Made by a program: the position numbers and the translations under genes. Below, piece after piece: positions 37,961 to 44,592 of a DNA stretch of 44,592 nt (positions are counted from its first letter, which is position 1; each line of letters opens with the position of its first letter). The stretch lies in assembly GCA_002715985.1 (NCBI GenBank), contig PBAO01000022.1, positions 3,694-48,285 of the forward strand. The letters run 5' to 3'. Source of the stretch: Lysobacterales bacterium. GTDB lineage: Bacteria; Pseudomonadota; Gammaproteobacteria; Nevskiales; Salinisphaeraceae. The notes beneath the pieces were generated by a model, which worked only from the letters and a program-made list of their open reading frames with translations, ran no database searches and was not told the DNA's origin.

Positions 37961-38030
37961 AGATCAGTCGCGTTGGCAAAGCCGCGCGCGTCGTGGGGTA
38001 CGGCGCGCCTGGGGCAGGCGTTGGGACGGG

Positions 38031-38426
38031 TTAGCTTTCCTCGGCCTCGACGATCTCGCCGTAGGCCTCGGCGTCGAGCAGCCCGTCCAGATCGTCGGCG
38101 TTGTTGACGGCCATCTTGAACAGCCAGCCCTGGCCGAAGGGATCCTCGTTGACACGCTCCGGGGACTCGTCCAGGTCTTCATTGACCTCGACGATCTCGC
38201 CGTCGATCGGGGCATAGATATCCGATGCGGCCTTGACGGATTCCACCACGGCCACGGCATCTCCGGCCGATACCTTGGTACCGGCTTCGGGCAGCTCGAC
38301 GAACACCAGATCACCCAGCGAGCCCTGGGCATATTCGGTGATGCCGACGGTGACCGTGCCATCGCCGTCGTTGGCGATCCATTCGTGGGTCTTGGCGTAG
38401 GACAGGTCCTTGGGGATTTCGCTCAT
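38031..38426 (-). CDS. gcvH: Glycine cleavage system H protein
   Basis: 131 residues from the ATG at 38426. The lipoylated Lys is K65 in [20 protein letters not shown]. It carries the aminomethyl group from P protein to T protein on its lipoyl arm. An AAGGAAG ribosome site lies just upstream. The C-terminal third is very acidic. A longer open frame upstream (to 38717) overlaps gcvT antisense of nothing useful and has no support. Confidence 0.97.
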   Translation of the reverse strand: MSEIPKDLSYAKTHEWIANDGDGTVTVGITEYAQGSLGDLVFVELPEAGTKVSAGDAVAVVESVKAASDIYAPIDGEIVEVNEDLDESPERVNEDPFGQGWLFKMAVNNADDLDGLLDAEAYGEIVEAEES

Positions 38427-38505
38427 GGCCGTACTTCCTTGTCGGGGCTTGGGTAGTGATTCGAAAACAATGGCCGATTCGATGCACTCGGCTGCGCTGG
38501 CCGGA

Positions 38506-39624
38506 TCAATCGGGGGTCGGTTCGATGCGTGAGCGGCCCTTGCGCACGAACGGATAAGCCACGATACGGGCCGTCTTCCACGTCCCCCGCAGCGATACCT
38601 CGACCTCGCCTTTCCAGGCCACAGGCACGCGTGCGAGTGCGATCGAGCACTGCACGGTCGGGCCGAAACTGCCGCTCGTGATGACGCCGGGCGTGTCTTC
38701 GGCGCTCGTGTGTTCATCGCCGGCCGGGCGCACGGCTGCGCCGTGGCGCATCACCCCGCGTGTGCCCAGCACCAGTCCGACCAGCTTCCTGGCGTCATCG
38801 AGCTCTCGGGCAAGCTCCAGGGCGTTGCGGCCGACAAAATCCCGCTCGGCCGGCTCGAATGCCACCGTCCAGCCCAGGCCGGACTCCAGCGGCGTGGTGT
38901 CCTCGTCCATGTCCTGGCCATAGAGATTCAGCCCGGCCTCCAGGCGCAGGGTGTCGCGCGCACCGAGACCGATCGGCACCACGCCGGCCTGGTGCAGTGC
39001 CTGCCAGGTGGCCACCGCATCCTCGGCGGCCATGACGATTTCATAGCCATCCTCCCCGGTATAGCCGGTTCGCCCGATCGACCACCGGCCGTCGGCAAAG
39101 CCACGAAACGCCCTGAGTGAGGCCGCGCGTTCGGCATGCTCGCCCAGAGCGCACGCGATCTTGTCGGCCGCTTTGGGCCCCTGAACGGCGATGATGGCCG
39201 AGTCCTGGAATTCCTCGACGCTCACCTCGTGATGCTCGGCCATGCCGTGCAGCCAGGCCATATCCTTTTCGGCGGTGCCGGCGTTGACCACGAGGCGATA
39301 CCAGTCCCGGCCCAAGTGATAGACGATCAGATCATCGATCACCCCGCCACGGGTATTGAGCATGCAGGTATAGAGTGCCCGGCCGATCTCGTCGATCTTG
39401 GCCACGTCGTTGGCCAGCACGTGCCGCAGAAAAGCTCGGGCCTCGGGGCCATGCACGTCCACCGGGCGCATGTGCGAGACATCGAACATGCCGGCATCCT
39501 CGCGCACCGCGCGGTGCTCGGCGATCTGGGAGCCATAGTTGATCGGCATGTCCCAGCCGGCGAAGTTCACCAGCTTGGCATCCAGGGCCACGTGTTCGGC
39601 ATGGAGCGGCGTTGTCTTGGCCAT
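38506..39624 (-). CDS. gcvT: Aminomethyltransferase, glycine cleavage T protein
   Basis: 372 residues from the ATG at 39624, preferred over 39663 because [31 protein letters not shown] (in parts) is the normal N-terminus and because the longer start would sit close to the riboswitch. The folate-binding and catalytic regions are present: [28 protein letters not shown] and [22 protein letters not shown]. It transfers methylene to tetrahydrofolate and releases ammonia. It is the first gene of the operon and is preceded by the tandem glycine riboswitch. Confidence 0.97.
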   Translation of the reverse strand: MAKTTPLHAEHVALDAKLVNFAGWDMPINYGSQIAEHRAVREDAGMFDVSHMRPVDVHGPEARAFLRHVLANDVAKIDEIGRALYTCMLNTRGGVIDDLIVYHLGRDWYRLVVNAGTAEKDMAWLHGMAEHHEVSVEEFQDSAIIAVQGPKAADKIACALGEHAERAASLRAFRGFADGRWSIGRTGYTGEDGYEIVMAAEDAVATWQALHQAGVVPIGLGARDTLRLEAGLNLYGQDMDEDTTPLESGLGWTVAFEPAERDFVGRNALELARELDDARKLVGLVLGTRGVMRHGAAVRPAGDEHTSAEDTPGVITSGSFGPTVQCSIALARVPVAWKGEVEVSLRGTWKTARIVAYPFVRKGRSRIEPTPD

Positions 39625-39687
39625 ACGGTCGACTCTTGACGCGTGGGCGGGCATGAACGGCACTAAAAGCCGTGATTCGTTGTCCGC

Positions 39688-39866
39688 CGCCCCTCTGTCC
39701 TGGCACCTGAGAGATTAGCCCCGTCGGTGAACCGCCGTCGGCGGTTGCTCTCCAGAGTCGATCGTGGCTGCAAGCAGCCGGCGCGTAGTCCATGAGCCTG
39801 AGCGTTTCCGGGCGGGAATTGCGCCTTCGGCGGCGACACATCGTGGTGCCGCACTCTCCTACGCGA
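39688..39866 (-). ncRNA. Tandem glycine riboswitch (gcvT element)
   Basis: Two glycine aptamers read on the minus strand. Aptamer 1 (about 39862-39785) has GGAGAGTGC, CGCCGAAGGCGCAA and CCCGGAAACGCTCAGGC followed by GGAC. Aptamer 2 (about 39758-39691) has CTGGAGAGCAA, CACCGACGGGGCTAA, TCTCTCAGGTGCCAGGACAG and then AGGGG. The linker holds a GGCTGC/GCAGCC hairpin (39766-39779). The element lies directly before gcvT, and about 60 bases between aptamer 2 and the ATG can serve as the expression platform. In known examples glycine binding turns the gcv operon on. Confidence 0.96.
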
Positions 39867-39883
39867 TTTGCGATCGCATCCCG

Positions 39884-39912
39884 ACTATACCGAGGCCTCG
39901 ATGACCTGCCAA
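39884..39912 (-). promoter_or_regulatory. Sigma70-type promoter of the gcv operon
   Basis: On the minus strand a -35 box TTGGCA (39907-39912) and a -10 box TATAGT (39884-39889) are separated by exactly 17 bases. Transcription would start about 39877, a dozen bases before aptamer 1. Spacing and position make this the best promoter in the window. Confidence 0.8.
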
Positions 39913-40015
39913 ATCCCGGACGCCGGAATCGTGCCACCCGATGCCCGGTTTTCGCAGCCGGGCGCGGTTTTCGCGGCCATTCGAGAATCGGTACACGACA
40001 AGCCGGGCCCGCCGG

Positions 40016-41218
40016 CTAGCGCAACAGGCGGGCCTGGCTGCCGGACAACCCCACAGCCTGCCCCAGCATGAGCCGGCGCACCGGCGCCAGCGCCGTGGCA
40101 CCGGTGATCGCCCAGCCGCGCAGCTCTCGGAGCAGCGGATGGGCGCTGCCATAGAGCCGCTTCAAACCGTCGGTGGCGGCCAGCATGGCCATGTTGTCGG
40201 CCATCCGGGCCCGCTGATAGCGCTTCAGATACGCCAGTGCCCCGGCATCGGCTTGGGCGGCCCGACCGGCCTCGAGGGCATGCACCAATTCGGCCACGTC
40301 CAGCAGGCCCAGGTTCACCCCCTGCCCGGCCATGGGGTGCAGCACATGCGCGGCATCGCCGATAAGTGCGACCCGCGGGTCGACGTAGCGCTCGGCGTGC
40401 ATGAGCTTGAGCGGAAAGGCGGCCCGCGTGTCGATGGACACGATCTCTCCCAGCACATGATCACTGGCCGCGGAAAGTCGGGCACAGAAGGCCTCGTCAT
40501 CGAGTTCGGCCAGCTCGGCGGCCAGCGCGTCATCGGCATGCCAGGCCAGCGAGCAGCGCCCGTCGGCCAACGGCAGAAACGCGACCGGCCCGGTCTCGGT
40601 GAACCGTTGCCAGGCGATATGACGATGATGGCGTTCCGGCGTGACCGCGCCGACCGTGCAGCGCTGATGATAGGACCAGCCCGTGGTGGGAATACCGGCC
40701 GCCTCGCGCACGGCCGAATTGGCGCCCTCGGCGCCCACTACGAGACGGGCTGTCAGTTCGCTGTCGTCGTCGAGTGTCAGCCGTGCGAAATCGGGCTCGA
40801 CCGTGAGGTCGGCCAACAGCGCGGGGCAGAAGACATCGACCTGATCGAGTGCCTGCCAGGCCGTAGCCACCACGAGCCCGTTCTCGACGATATGGCCGAG
40901 CTCGGGCAGGCCCACGGCGGTGTTCTCCAGAAACAATTCCGCGTGATGACCGGCATCCCACACCTTCATTCCGGTAAAGGCACAGATCCGCTCGGCGGCG
41001 ATGGGCTGCCAGAGGCCCAGATTATCCAGCAGCCGGCGCGGCCCCGGGGCAATCGCCGACTGGCGTAGATCGAACTCGGCCCCGGCATCGAAGGCCGGCG
41101 GCGCCTTGGCCTCGACCAGCGCCACGTCGAAGCCGGCCTGAGACAGCGCGACCGCCGCCACGGCACCGACCATGCCGCCGCCCACGATCGCCACGTCATA
41201 TCGTGCCGCCTTGTTCAT
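40016..41218 (-). CDS. ubiI: UbiH/UbiF/VisC-family flavin hydroxylase, likely UbiI
   Basis: 400 residues. An FAD-dependent aromatic hydroxylase: GGGMVG at 13-18 binds the ADP part of FAD, and GDAAHVLHPMAGQGVNLGLLDVAEL is the second FAD/ribityl motif. The usual DG motif reads GAEGANS, with Asp replaced by Glu. Family members hydroxylate the ubiquinone ring. UbiI (formerly VisC) is assigned because the gene order ubiH-ubiI-gcvT equals E. coli; sequence alone would leave UbiF possible. Its start overlaps ubiH by four bases. Confidence 0.87.
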   Translation of the reverse strand: MNKAARYDVAIVGGGMVGAVAAVALSQAGFDVALVEAKAPPAFDAGAEFDLRQSAIAPGPRRLLDNLGLWQPIAAERICAFTGMKVWDAGHHAELFLENTAVGLPELGHIVENGLVVATAWQALDQVDVFCPALLADLTVEPDFARLTLDDDSELTARLVVGAEGANSAVREAAGIPTTGWSYHQRCTVGAVTPERHHRHIAWQRFTETGPVAFLPLADGRCSLAWHADDALAAELAELDDEAFCARLSAASDHVLGEIVSIDTRAAFPLKLMHAERYVDPRVALIGDAAHVLHPMAGQGVNLGLLDVAELVHALEAGRAAQADAGALAYLKRYQRARMADNMAMLAATDGLKRLYGSAHPLLRELRGWAITGATALAPVRRLMLGQAVGLSGSQARLLR

Positions 41219-42444
41219 CGCTTGATTCCTTTATCCACGCGCGGAAGATCATCCAGCAGGGCCAGCCCCATGCTGCGCCGTGCCATGTCGGCGCGCAGCC
41301 CGGGCGCCAGCGACAGACCGAACAGCCCGGCCCCGCGCGCATGGCCCAGCCCCGGCAGATGATTGGAAAACAATCGCACGATACCGTCGGTGAAGTTGGC
41401 CACGCGGTGCTGGTCGGGTTGGCGGGCTTCGGCCCATGCCGCCAGCATATCGGCATCGCCGGGGTCGAAGGCCTCACCTTTGAGGCTCTGATGCTCGCGG
41501 ATGATATCGGCCAGCCCGAGCGCATCGCGGATCGAGAGATTGAAGCCCTGCGCCGCGGCCGGATGCAGCGCGTGCCCGGCGTTGCCGATGAGTGCGGCCC
41601 GTGGGGCCACACCCCGGTCGGCCAGCACCCGGGCCAGCGGATAGGCCCCGCGCGGCCCGGCCAGGGTGAGCGCGCCCAGGCGATGGCCGAATGCAGCATT
41701 CAGCGCTTGGGTGAACGCTGTCTCGCTGGCGGCGCAAAGCGCGGTGGCTTCGTCCGTGGGCACGGCCCAGACCGCCGCGCAGGTATCCGGCGTGCGCGGC
41801 AGCAGGGCCAGCGGGCCGCCGGGCAGAAAGCGCTCGTAGGCGCAGCCGTCGTGGGCACGCTCGGGGGTGACCACGGTGATGATCGCGCTCTGGCCGTAGT
41901 CATCGACCTGTGCGCCGATGCCGAGTGCAGCCCGCACCGCGGAGTTCTGGCCATCGGCACCGATGAGCAAGCGGGCACGCACGGCGCGGCCCTCATCAAG
42001 CGTGAGCACCGGTTGCCCCTGGTCGTCGTAGGCCAACGATTCGAAGCGCGCCGGGGCAATGAGTTCCACATGATCCTGAGCCGCCAGCCGATCACGCAGT
42101 GCGGCGATCATCGCCGTGTTGGGCACCACATAGCCCAGCGCCGGCAGATCGTATTCGTCGGCGGCCACCGTCACACGGCCGAAATGACCGGCCTGGGAGA
42201 CATGCAGACGCTCGATGGCGGCCGCGGCATCGGCCATCGCTCCCCACAGATCCAGCGACTCGAACATGGCCCGCGTGCCCCAGGCCAGGGCCGTGGTGCG
42301 TGCCCTGAGATTGTCATCGGCCGGCGTATCGAAGGCCACGGCCTCGATCAGGGCCACCGACAGGCCGGTATCGGCCAGCGCACAGGCCAGGCTCGCCCCG
42401 GCCAGCCCGCCACCGACGACGGCGATATCGTATTCACGGCTCAC
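41215..42444 (-). CDS. ubiH: 2-octaprenyl-6-methoxyphenol hydroxylase UbiH
   Basis: 409 residues. FAD-binding GGGLAG near residue 11, the DG motif LLIGADGQNSAVR, and the late motif IGNAGHALHPAAAQGFNLSIRDALGLADI (shown in parts) are all present. It acts in aerobic ubiquinone synthesis, adding a ring hydroxyl. It overlaps pepP upstream and ubiI downstream by four bases each (ATGA), so the genes are translated as a coupled unit. Confidence 0.91.
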   Translation of the reverse strand: MSREYDIAVVGGGLAGASLACALADTGLSVALIEAVAFDTPADDNLRARTTALAWGTRAMFESLDLWGAMADAAAAIERLHVSQAGHFGRVTVAADEYDLPALGYVVPNTAMIAALRDRLAAQDHVELIAPARFESLAYDDQGQPVLTLDEGRAVRARLLIGADGQNSAVRAALGIGAQVDDYGQSAIITVVTPERAHDGCAYERFLPGGPLALLPRTPDTCAAVWAVPTDEATALCAASETAFTQALNAAFGHRLGALTLAGPRGAYPLARVLADRGVAPRAALIGNAGHALHPAAAQGFNLSIRDALGLADIIREHQSLKGEAFDPGDADMLAAWAEARQPDQHRVANFTDGIVRLFSNHLPGLGHARGAGLFGLSLAPGLRADMARRSMGLALLDDLPRVDKGIKR

Positions 42445-43778
42445 GTGGGGGTTGCCTCGCTCATCAGGGTTTCGATGTCGTCGGGCTTCTTGACCACATC
42501 ACCGGTCAATACGTCCGGGCCGGCGCAAGTGATGAGCACATCATCCTCGATACGGATGCCCATGCCGCGATAGGCCGCCGGCGCCTCGCTACAATCCGGG
42601 GCCACATACAGCCCCGGCTCGACCGTCAGCACCATGCCGGGTTCCAGCACTCGCCATTCACCGGCCTGCTTGTAGGCGCCCACGTCGTGCACGTCCATGC
42701 CCAGAAAATGGCTCGTGCCATGCATGAAAAAGACACGATAAGATTCTGATTCGATGGCGCTTTCCCGATCGCCGCCAAGCAGGCCGAGCGCAATCAGACC
42801 GTCAACGAGCACATCCCGTGCCGCCAGATGGGGGGCATTGGCGGGCGCGCCGGGCTGGCAGGCCGCGATGCCGGCCTCGTTGGCCGCCAGCACGATGTCG
42901 TAGAGCGCACGCTGGGCGCTCGTGAACCGGCCGTTGGCCGGAAACGTGCGCGTGATATCGCCGGCATAACCGGCGTTTTCGGCACCGGAATCGATGAGCA
43001 CCAGATCCCCGTGCTCGATCACGCTGGTGTTTTCGGTATAGTGCAGAATACAGCCGTTCTCGCCGGCGCCGACGATCGTCGGGTAGGCCCAGTGCATGCC
43101 CGCCCAGCCATAGACGTGATGCAGGGTGGCGGCCAGCTGATATTCGGCCACCCCGGGCTCGCAGGCATGCATCGCCGCCTCGTGCCCGGCGGCAGATACT
43201 TCTGCGGCCCGCCGCATGAGCGCGATCTCGTCATCGCTCTTGATCAGACGCATCTCATGTAGCGGCGTATTCAAAGAGACCGTCGTCGCCGGCGGGATAT
43301 GTCCACGCCCCTGGCTCTCCAGCCCGGCCATGGCTTGGGCGATACGCTGCTCGAAAGCCGGATGAATGCCGCGCGTGAGATACAGCGTGTCGCGCCCAGC
43401 CACGTACTCGGCCAGCCAGGTATCGAACGCCTCGATCGGATAGGCCGCATCGGCGGCGTAATGCGCCACCGCCCCGTGCGTGCCGGCGCGCCTGCCGGTC
43501 CAGGTTTCGGCCGCCGGGTCACGCTCGCGCACGAACAACGTGAACGCACCCCGGGCATGGCCCGGGGCAATGACAGCGATCGCCTCGGGCTCGACAAACC
43601 CGGTCAGATAGCGAAAATCGCTGTTGGCACGGTACGGGTAGTCGACGTCGTTATTGCGATTGCGCTCAGGCGTGGCCGCGAGGATCGCCACCGCGTTGTC
43701 GCCGATCGCTGCGGCCAGGCGCCGGCGATGTAAGCCGGCCCGCTCGATCTCGGCCTGTCTGTTTTCGGTCTGGCTCAA
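42441..43778 (-). CDS. pepP: Xaa-Pro aminopeptidase
   Basis: 445 residues. Creatinase-like N-terminal domain, then a pita-bread metallopeptidase domain with the dimetal ligands in order: two Asp in DSGAENAGYAGDITRTFP, His in HGTSHFLGMDVHDVG, Glu in VLTVEPGLYV and Glu in GIRIEDDVLIT. It removes N-terminal residues that precede proline. It overlaps both neighbours by four bases, in the gammaproteobacterial ygfB-pepP-ubiH order. Confidence 0.96.
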   Translation of the reverse strand: MSQTENRQAEIERAGLHRRRLAAAIGDNAVAILAATPERNRNNDVDYPYRANSDFRYLTGFVEPEAIAVIAPGHARGAFTLFVRERDPAAETWTGRRAGTHGAVAHYAADAAYPIEAFDTWLAEYVAGRDTLYLTRGIHPAFEQRIAQAMAGLESQGRGHIPPATTVSLNTPLHEMRLIKSDDEIALMRRAAEVSAAGHEAAMHACEPGVAEYQLAATLHHVYGWAGMHWAYPTIVGAGENGCILHYTENTSVIEHGDLVLIDSGAENAGYAGDITRTFPANGRFTSAQRALYDIVLAANEAGIAACQPGAPANAPHLAARDVLVDGLIALGLLGGDRESAIESESYRVFFMHGTSHFLGMDVHDVGAYKQAGEWRVLEPGMVLTVEPGLYVAPDCSEAPAAYRGMGIRIEDDVLITCAGPDVLTGDVVKKPDDIETLMSEATPT

Positions 43779-44320
43779 TGCAGGGTCTCCCGTGTCTGCG
43801 GGCCTTCACGTTTGGGCTGGCATTCCAGAAAGATCATCTGGACCGCCACCCGCACGTACTCCACCAGCTCGGCATAGTCGCCTTCGGCCGAGTCGCCATC
43901 TTCCTCGGCGGTGAGCTCGGCCTTGGACAGCTCGCTCAGATCGTTCAACACCTCGCGCACCTCGGCCGACAGATGCGCCGGATTGAAGTCCCCGAAAAAA
44001 CTCAGGCCATAGAGAAAGCCACCGCACCAGCGGGCCAGCGCAGCCACCCGGGTATCCAGATCGACCGTGTCATCATCGGGCAGCAGCGGGCGAAACGACA
44101 GATCCGGGTCGAACAGGCCCTCCAGCGTCATTTCACGCAGAGCATCGAGCGCCTGGCCGAGCTGCTCGCTGGCCACGTCGTCCACCGCGGCCGCCGGCGA
44201 CACCTCGTTATTGATACACAGCATGCCGGTCAGCGTGCCGTGGGTTTCGCCGGGGGTCTGGACCGAGCCGGCCTGGGTCAGCCCGGTCTGCAGGACAGAA
44301 AAGATATCGGTTTGGCTCAT
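43775..44320 (-). CDS. ygfB: YgfB-family (UPF0149) protein
   Basis: 181 residues, all-helical and acidic. Family features include the early GETHGTLTGMLCINNE segment, ARWCGGFLYGLSFFG in the middle, and the C-terminal EYVRVAVQMIFLE. Function is not firmly known in most species; in Pseudomonas aeruginosa YgfB has been linked to regulation of ampDh3. It is the first gene of the ygfB-pepP-ubiH-ubiI operon and overlaps pepP by four bases. Confidence 0.92.
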   Translation of the reverse strand: MSQTDIFSVLQTGLTQAGSVQTPGETHGTLTGMLCINNEVSPAAAVDDVASEQLGQALDALREMTLEGLFDPDLSFRPLLPDDDTVDLDTRVAALARWCGGFLYGLSFFGDFNPAHLSAEVREVLNDLSELSKAELTAEEDGDSAEGDYAELVEYVRVAVQMIFLECQPKREGPQTRETLH

Positions 44321-44390
44321 GAGACGACTGGGATTGTAATCACGGGGGCATGGTAGGCCAGCATCCAGCGTGTGGCGATGGGCCCGGTTT

Positions 44391-44592
44391 TCATCCCGGG
44401 ACCAGCAGCGTCAGCCAGGCCAGATTATAAAGTGCGTGTACGCCCATCACGGGCCCAAGCCGGCCGATGCGCTCATAAAGCCAGCCCAGCACGAGCGAGG
44501 GCAGAAACACCAGCCCGATGGCCACACTTTCACGCAGCGCGACGTGGCCGGCAGCGAACACCACGCTGGCCACGGCATTGGCCGCACTGATC
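44391..44592 (-). CDS. CPBP-family intramembrane metalloprotease, partial
   Basis: The frame runs off the right edge, so only the last 66 or so residues are seen. They include FAAGH, the second CPBP motif with its metal His, a membrane helix (GLVFLPSLVLGWLYE), and VHALYNLAW, the last motif with His and Asn. These features point to the CAAX-prenyl/CPBP membrane protease family. The first motif (EExxxR) would lie beyond the window. Substrate unknown. Confidence 0.8.
   Translation of the reverse strand, partial: ISAANAVASVVFAAGHVALRESVAIGLVFLPSLVLGWLYERIGRLGPVMGVHALYNLAWLTLLVPG

Overview
The window is GC-rich, densely packed bacterial DNA. Its core gene order ygfB-pepP-ubiH-ubiI-gcvT-gcvH-gcvP matches the Escherichia coli chromosome, so the host is very probably a gammaproteobacterium. 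The split gcvPA/gcvPB, the 1600-residue NAD-glutamate dehydrogenase and the overall gene set suggest a marine or halophilic lineage such as Salinisphaeraceae. That placement is inference, not a database result.

Positions 1-7200 form an accessory region. A truncated Met-rich small membrane protein precedes a Tat-exported multicopper oxidase, together a likely copper-tolerance cargo. Three genes typical of PFGI-1-class integrative conjugative elements (ICEs) follow: a DUF3577/STY4534 protein, an ArdC antirestriction protein and a MobH (TraI_2) relaxase. The first two share an aligned palindromic 5' leader and each ends in a strong terminator. The 826 bp between ardC and the relaxase carries several strong inverted repeats and is the best oriT candidate. 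No integrase or tRNA attachment site was found, so the element is either a fragment or one end of a larger ICE.

Positions 7738-23600 are mainly chromosomal housekeeping: an uncharacterised membrane protein, a HIT protein with slyX, PEP carboxylase, a Nudix hydrolase, ferredoxin FdxA, a CYTH protein, xerD divergent from zapE, an acyl-CoA ligase, the large NAD-glutamate dehydrogenase and a GST.

Positions 23675-34400 hold a small membrane protein, a 659-residue uncharacterised protein with a possible papain-like Cys-His-Asn arrangement, and a convergent ATP-grasp enzyme. Next come a sirtuin/HAD/acyl-CoA-binding-protein cluster, an lgt-thyA-folA operon, a GNAT acetyltransferase, and a PfkB kinase beside a nucleoside hydrolase.

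Positions 34500-39912 (minus strand) are the glycine cleavage operon gcvT-gcvH-gcvPA-tpx-gcvPB. It is preceded by a sigma70-type promoter and a tandem glycine riboswitch. The thiol peroxidase gene tpx lies between the two P-protein subunit genes. Positions 40016-44320 are the tightly overlapping ygfB-pepP-ubiH-ubiI operon for ubiquinone synthesis and peptide turnover, followed by a partial CPBP-family membrane protease at the window edge.
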